Assembly (NCBI RefSeq): GCF_933775445.1
Contig: NC_065878.1
Coordinates: forward strand, 3,370,001-3,434,000
From: Argentina anserina
Lineage: Eukaryota; Streptophyta; Magnoliopsida; Rosales; Rosaceae
Direction: 5' to 3'
Length of the DNA: 64,000 bases
The notes beneath the pieces were generated by a model. The model was given only the letters and a program-made list of their open reading frames with translations, searched no databases and was not told the origin of the DNA. A program made the position numbers and the translations under genes. This document shows, piece by piece, positions 60,121-64,000 of the stretch. Each line of letters starts with the position of its first letter. The stretch's first letter is position 1.

Positions 60121-63100
60121 TCAAGAGAGTTCGGAAAGCTTTCGCATTCCTATATCTTTTACATGTTTCTCAAACGTAACTTTAGGCAATGACTTGGTGA
60201 ATAGATCTGCCACATTCTCCTCAGATTTAACTTGATTTACTTGAATCTTGAGGATAGCTTGTTGTTGCTGATTGTAGAAAAATTTTGGAGATATATGTTT
60301 CGTATTGTCACCCTTGATATAACCTAGCTTCATCTGTTCGATGCAAGCTGCAATATCTTCATAAATGCACGTATGCTCTTCAGTGGTAGAACTTAAACCA
60401 CTAGTTCCTCGAATATGAGTAATGATGGACCTTAGCCATACGCACTCACGAACCGCCTCATGTAGAGCGATAATCTCTGAGTGGTTCGAAGAGGTAGCCA
60501 CAAGAGTTTGCTTGGTTGATCTCCAAGATATTGCCGTTTTTCCAATAGTGAATACATAACCAGTTTGAGAACGGCCTTTATGTGGGTCAGAAAGATACCC
60601 AGCATCAGCGAAACCAACCAAAATATTATTTGGGGTTTCAGAGTAGGGGATAGTAATTTTGTCATCGACCTTTTCTTTAGGAACTGCTATTCCATTCGCG
60701 GATCCTCGTGTCTTACTATAAGGAAAGAATAAACCCCAAGTCAATGGTTCCTTTTAGGTATCGAAATATGTTCTTGACACCACTCCAATGACGCTGCGTA
60801 GGTGCTGAGCTAAATCTAGCTAACAAGTTCACTGAGAATGCAATATCTGGTCGAGTACATTGGGCCAAGTACAATAATGCGCCTATTGCACTTAGGTAGG
60901 GAGTTTCAGCTCCTAATACCTCTTCGTCCTCTTCTAGTGGGCGAAACGGATCTTTCTTTACATCCAAACTTCGACCGATCATGGGAGTGCTAACAGGGTG
61001 CACTTTGTCCATGTTAAATCGCCTGAGCATCTTTTGGACATATGCAGACTGGTGGATTAGAATTCCACAAGCTCGGTGCTCTAGCTCAAGGCCTAGACAA
61101 AACCGAGTTTTCCTAAGATCTTTCATCTCAAATTCGGATTTCAAATAGCTCGTGGTTTCTCTTATTTCATCAAGAGTGCCTATTATGTTCATGTCATCAA
61201 TATATACAGCTACAATAGCAAATCCGGAACTTGTTTTCTTTATAAATACGCAGGGGCACAATTCATTATTCTTATATCCTTTCCCAATCAAGTAGTCACT
61301 TAGACGGGTATACCACATCCGCCCAGATTGCTTTAGTCCGTAAAGTGAGCGTTTCAACCTGATTGCAAACGAACTCCGTGGTTTAGAGTCACTTGATTTG
61401 GGCAATTGAAGGCCATCAGGCACTTTCATATATATCTCTGAATCTAGATCCCCATAGAGATATGCTGTAACCACATCCATAAGCTGCATGTCCAGTCCTT
61501 CGGAAACTACCAAACTAACAAGGTAGCGAAACGTTATGACGTCCATTACGGGAGAGTATGTCTCCTCATAGTCAATTCCAGGGCGTTGTGAGAAACCTTG
61601 CGCCACAAGGCGAGCCTTGTACCTTAGGACTTCGTTCTTCTCATTACGCTTTCTGACAAAAACCCATTTATGTCCTACAAGCTTTACACTTGGTGGGGTT
61701 AGCACTACCGGACCAAATACCTGTCTTTTTGCCAGTGAATCTAATTCTACCTGGATTGCGTCTTTCCATTTAGGCCAATCTGCTCTTTGTTGACATTCTA
61801 CAACAGAGCGTGGTTCGATATCATCATGCTCTATTATTTCATGAGCAACGTTATATGCAAATGCATCATCAATGTGTATGGAAGATCTTTCCATCAACTC
61901 ATGTGCACTCTCATAATTCATTGAGATTTCTTTGTTCTCTGGAATCATACCAAACATCGGAGCGTCCTCCAGTAATGATTCATGGACATAACTATAATCA
62001 GAGATAATCTCATGAGAGGGATTCTCCACATCGATGATTAATGGATCTGGTTGTGCCTTAGTCGCCCTTTTCTTCCTTGGGCGAGTATCAGTCGAACCAA
62101 GTGGCCTCCCCTTCTTCTTTTGAGGAGCCACGGCCTCAACCACACCTCCACTAAGTGTGGTTGCAGTGCCTCCTACTACGGCACCATGCCCTTTTTTAGG
62201 GATTTCTAACCTTGCAGGCACATTTGCAGCTGGTATATGTGATCTTGTCACTTTAGCGATATCAGAAAACGCATCAGGCATCGAATCTGCTACGTTCTGA
62301 AGATCGATTATTCTTTCCACTTCACTTTCACATTGTGGAGTGCGGGGATCGAAATGAGATTGAGTGGGGACAAACCATGACAATTCCTGTCGTTCCCTTT
62401 GAAAATCTTTTTTCTTATCTCCCCCTAACGACGGGAAGACTGTCTCATCAAAGTGACAATCCGAAAATCTAGCGGTAAAACGATCGCCTGTCAAAGGTTC
62501 CAAATAGCAAATAATTGTTGGGGATTCATATCCAACATAAATACCTACTCGTCTCTGGGGACCCATTTTTGTGCGCTGTGGGGGCGCAATAGGAACATAT
62601 ACAGCACAACCAAATATGCGTAAGTGTGAAATGTCAGGCTCATATCCAGTAACCAACTGGTACGCAGAAAATGGTTGGCTAGCAGTAGGTCTGAAACGAA
62701 TAAGCAAGGTTGCGTGCAATATTGCATAACCCCATGCACTTATAGGTAAATTGGTGCGCATAATAAGTGCCCTAGCCACCATTTGTAATCTTTTGATGGT
62801 GGCTTCAGCGAGACCATTTTGTGTATGCACATGGGGAACAAGATGCTCTACATCGATCCCAATAGACATGCAATAATCATCAAATGCTTTTGATGTAAAC
62901 TCTCCAGCGTTATCAAGCCTTATAGACTTAATAGGGTGATCAGGGTGGTGAGCCCTTAAACGAATAATCTGTGCTAGAAGTTTTGCAAATGCAGCGTTTC
63001 GTGTGGACAATAATGCAACATGTGACCAGCGAGTTGAAGCATCTACCAGAACCATAAAATACTTAAATGGCCCGCATTCTGGATGGATAGGTCCACAAAT

Positions 63101-63865
63101 ATCACCTTGTATCCTTTGTAAGAATGAAATATTTTGTTTAGTATCTTTAGCATAGGAAGGTCTCGATCTTGTTTTTGCCAAAGAACAGGCTTGGCAAAAT
63201 GACTGATGTGCCTTGGAAATAGTCATTGAGGCAGAGGGAGGGAACACTTCTATTACTTTAGAAGGTAATGACTGCATTGGAGCAGTGTAACGAGCACTGT
63301 GCATCGTATTTAGTTGCGGTCCCATTTTATTTTTCCCTCGAAAGAAAGGATGTCCGTGTGAATTCTTTAAAATACGGACCATCATGTCCCGACCAGGATG
63401 TCCTAATCGGTCATGCCAAAGCCTGTATAAGTTAGTGTCCCAAATTTCATCATTGGTGACAGCATAAGATTCAATAATCCGAATGGTAGTAAGATATAGT
63501 CCATTGTCTTGACTCTTCATCTTCTCTAAAACGCGTGTCCGTCCACATTCAAGAGAAGTAAGACACAAATATTCACTTCCATTCTCACAATAAGTGTTCA
63601 GATGATAACCGTTGGTGCGAATATCTTTGAAGCTTAACAAGGTTCGAGGGGTTCTAGGTGCATATAGAGCATTGGTGATTTTTAACAATGTGTCATTTGG
63701 CAAGAAAAATTGGGCAGTTCCTCGCCCTTTTATTATTTGGTCTGATCCAGTCATAGTAGACAAACATGAATTATAAGGAATTAATTCAACAAATAATTGT
63801 CGATTCCTTAATATAGTGTGGGTAGTCGCACAATCTGCTAAGCACTCTATTTCTCCTCGATTCAT
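60121..63865 (-). pseudogene. Copia pol: protease, integrase, reverse transcriptase, RNase H; one frameshift
   Basis: The long frame 63865-60716 begins MNRGEIECLADCATTHTIL (protease, DCA at the active site). Integrase follows (LWHDRLGHPGRDMMVRIL; GDICGPIHPECGPFKYF; RLDNAGEFTSKAFDDYC; HTQNGLAEATIKRL), then a KKRGRP-like basic linker (KKKGRPLGSTDTRPRKK), then reverse transcriptase (HKWVFVRKRNEKNEVLRYKA; VVTAYLYGDLDSEIY; YIDD at 61193-61204). Near 60725 a single-base shift moves the continuation to the frame 60744-60121, which holds RNase H (VGFADAGYLSDPHKGRSQTG; ENVADLFTKSLPK). Apart from that shift the pol is intact. Gag is not in this frame. Confidence 0.92.
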
Positions 63866-64000
63866 TCCTACAATTAAATTTTGATATGATCATTAAATAT
63901 ATATCTCATATGCAGTAGAGTCTTCTAGTGTAGGTCGAATGATATACTTTTCATTCCAAAAAAATTTTTTGTTTTTTTTTTATGGATGTATTGCTTTACA
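63866..64000 (-). other. Upstream of Copia pol: AT-rich spacer with acceptor-like end
   Basis: On the minus strand the non-coding sequence ends tttaattgtag one base before the pol ATG, matching the tttacttgtag found before pol in the copy at 45941. No gag reading frame is seen in the 135 bp available. Confidence 0.5.

Larger units (their letters stand above)
59704..64000 (-). mobile_element. Copia element on the minus strand, 5' part beyond window
   Basis: The 3' LTR is at 59704-59928 and the polypurine tract (aagggggag on the minus strand) lies at about 59929-59937. Pol occupies 60121-63865. The gag and 5' LTR would lie beyond 64000. It belongs to the same family as 43966-49486 by pol similarity (protease, integrase and RT motifs nearly collinear), though the LTRs are unlike. 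Confidence 0.88.

Noticed and set aside
1..64000. CRISPR arrays, bacterial operons, riboswitches
   Set aside because: The window is eukaryotic nuclear DNA with spliced genes; the tandem arrays lack regular spacer structure.

Overview
This window is nuclear DNA from a flowering plant, most likely a eudicot. The genes are split by many AT-rich GT-AG introns, the proteins are plant-type, and the spaces between and inside genes are packed with plant transposable elements. The species cannot be named from the sequence alone. All exon boundaries below were derived by hand from reading frame, splice dinucleotides and family knowledge.

Gene layout. (1) Positions 1-12882, plus strand: the 3' twelve exons of an organellar tRNA-modifying MnmG/GidA gene; its 5' end lies outside the window, and a short Copia-type element sits in one intron. 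(2) 15994-19184, plus strand: a complete eight-exon sucrose-phosphate phosphatase gene (423 aa). (3) 22238-22712, minus strand: a small three-exon coiled-coil gene of unknown function. (4) 31144-43325, minus strand: a complete twenty-exon mitochondrial Lon protease gene (about 912 aa) with a young Tnt1-like Copia element in its fourth intron. (5) 52291-54546, plus strand: an uninterrupted 751-codon EDR2-like PH-START-DUF1336 gene, probably a retrocopy because relatives are intron-rich. The genes serve unrelated processes (organelle translation, sucrose synthesis, mitochondrial proteolysis, lipid-linked defence signalling), as is normal for plant neighbours.

Mobile DNA. At least four Copia-type insertions are present: 879-3381, 37148-42325, 43966-49486, and 59704 to the window end. 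There is also a lone related LTR at 30305. A Ty3/gypsy chromovirus tail (26621-29769) is split by a 2359-bp solo LTR (27189-29547) with a perfect 5-bp target duplication. Three Mutator-like elements have perfect 9-bp target duplications: 23080-24608 (carrying an intronless AAA-ATPase fragment), 56321-58476 and 58494-59241. Two ~410-bp MITEs have perfect 8-bp duplications: 15276-15681 and 57087-57497. The second MITE sits inside the repeat array of a Mutator-like element.

Most notable points. Two Mutator-like elements share ends and TGTCACAC-type arrays but carry different cargo. The Lon-intron Copia has LTRs that look identical yet broken pol. The phosphatase gene has an 85-bp tandem duplication of a splice acceptor. 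Two related Copia copies have gag and pol, or at least a pol start, arranged as if pol were reached by splicing. The EDR2-like gene is intronless and intact.
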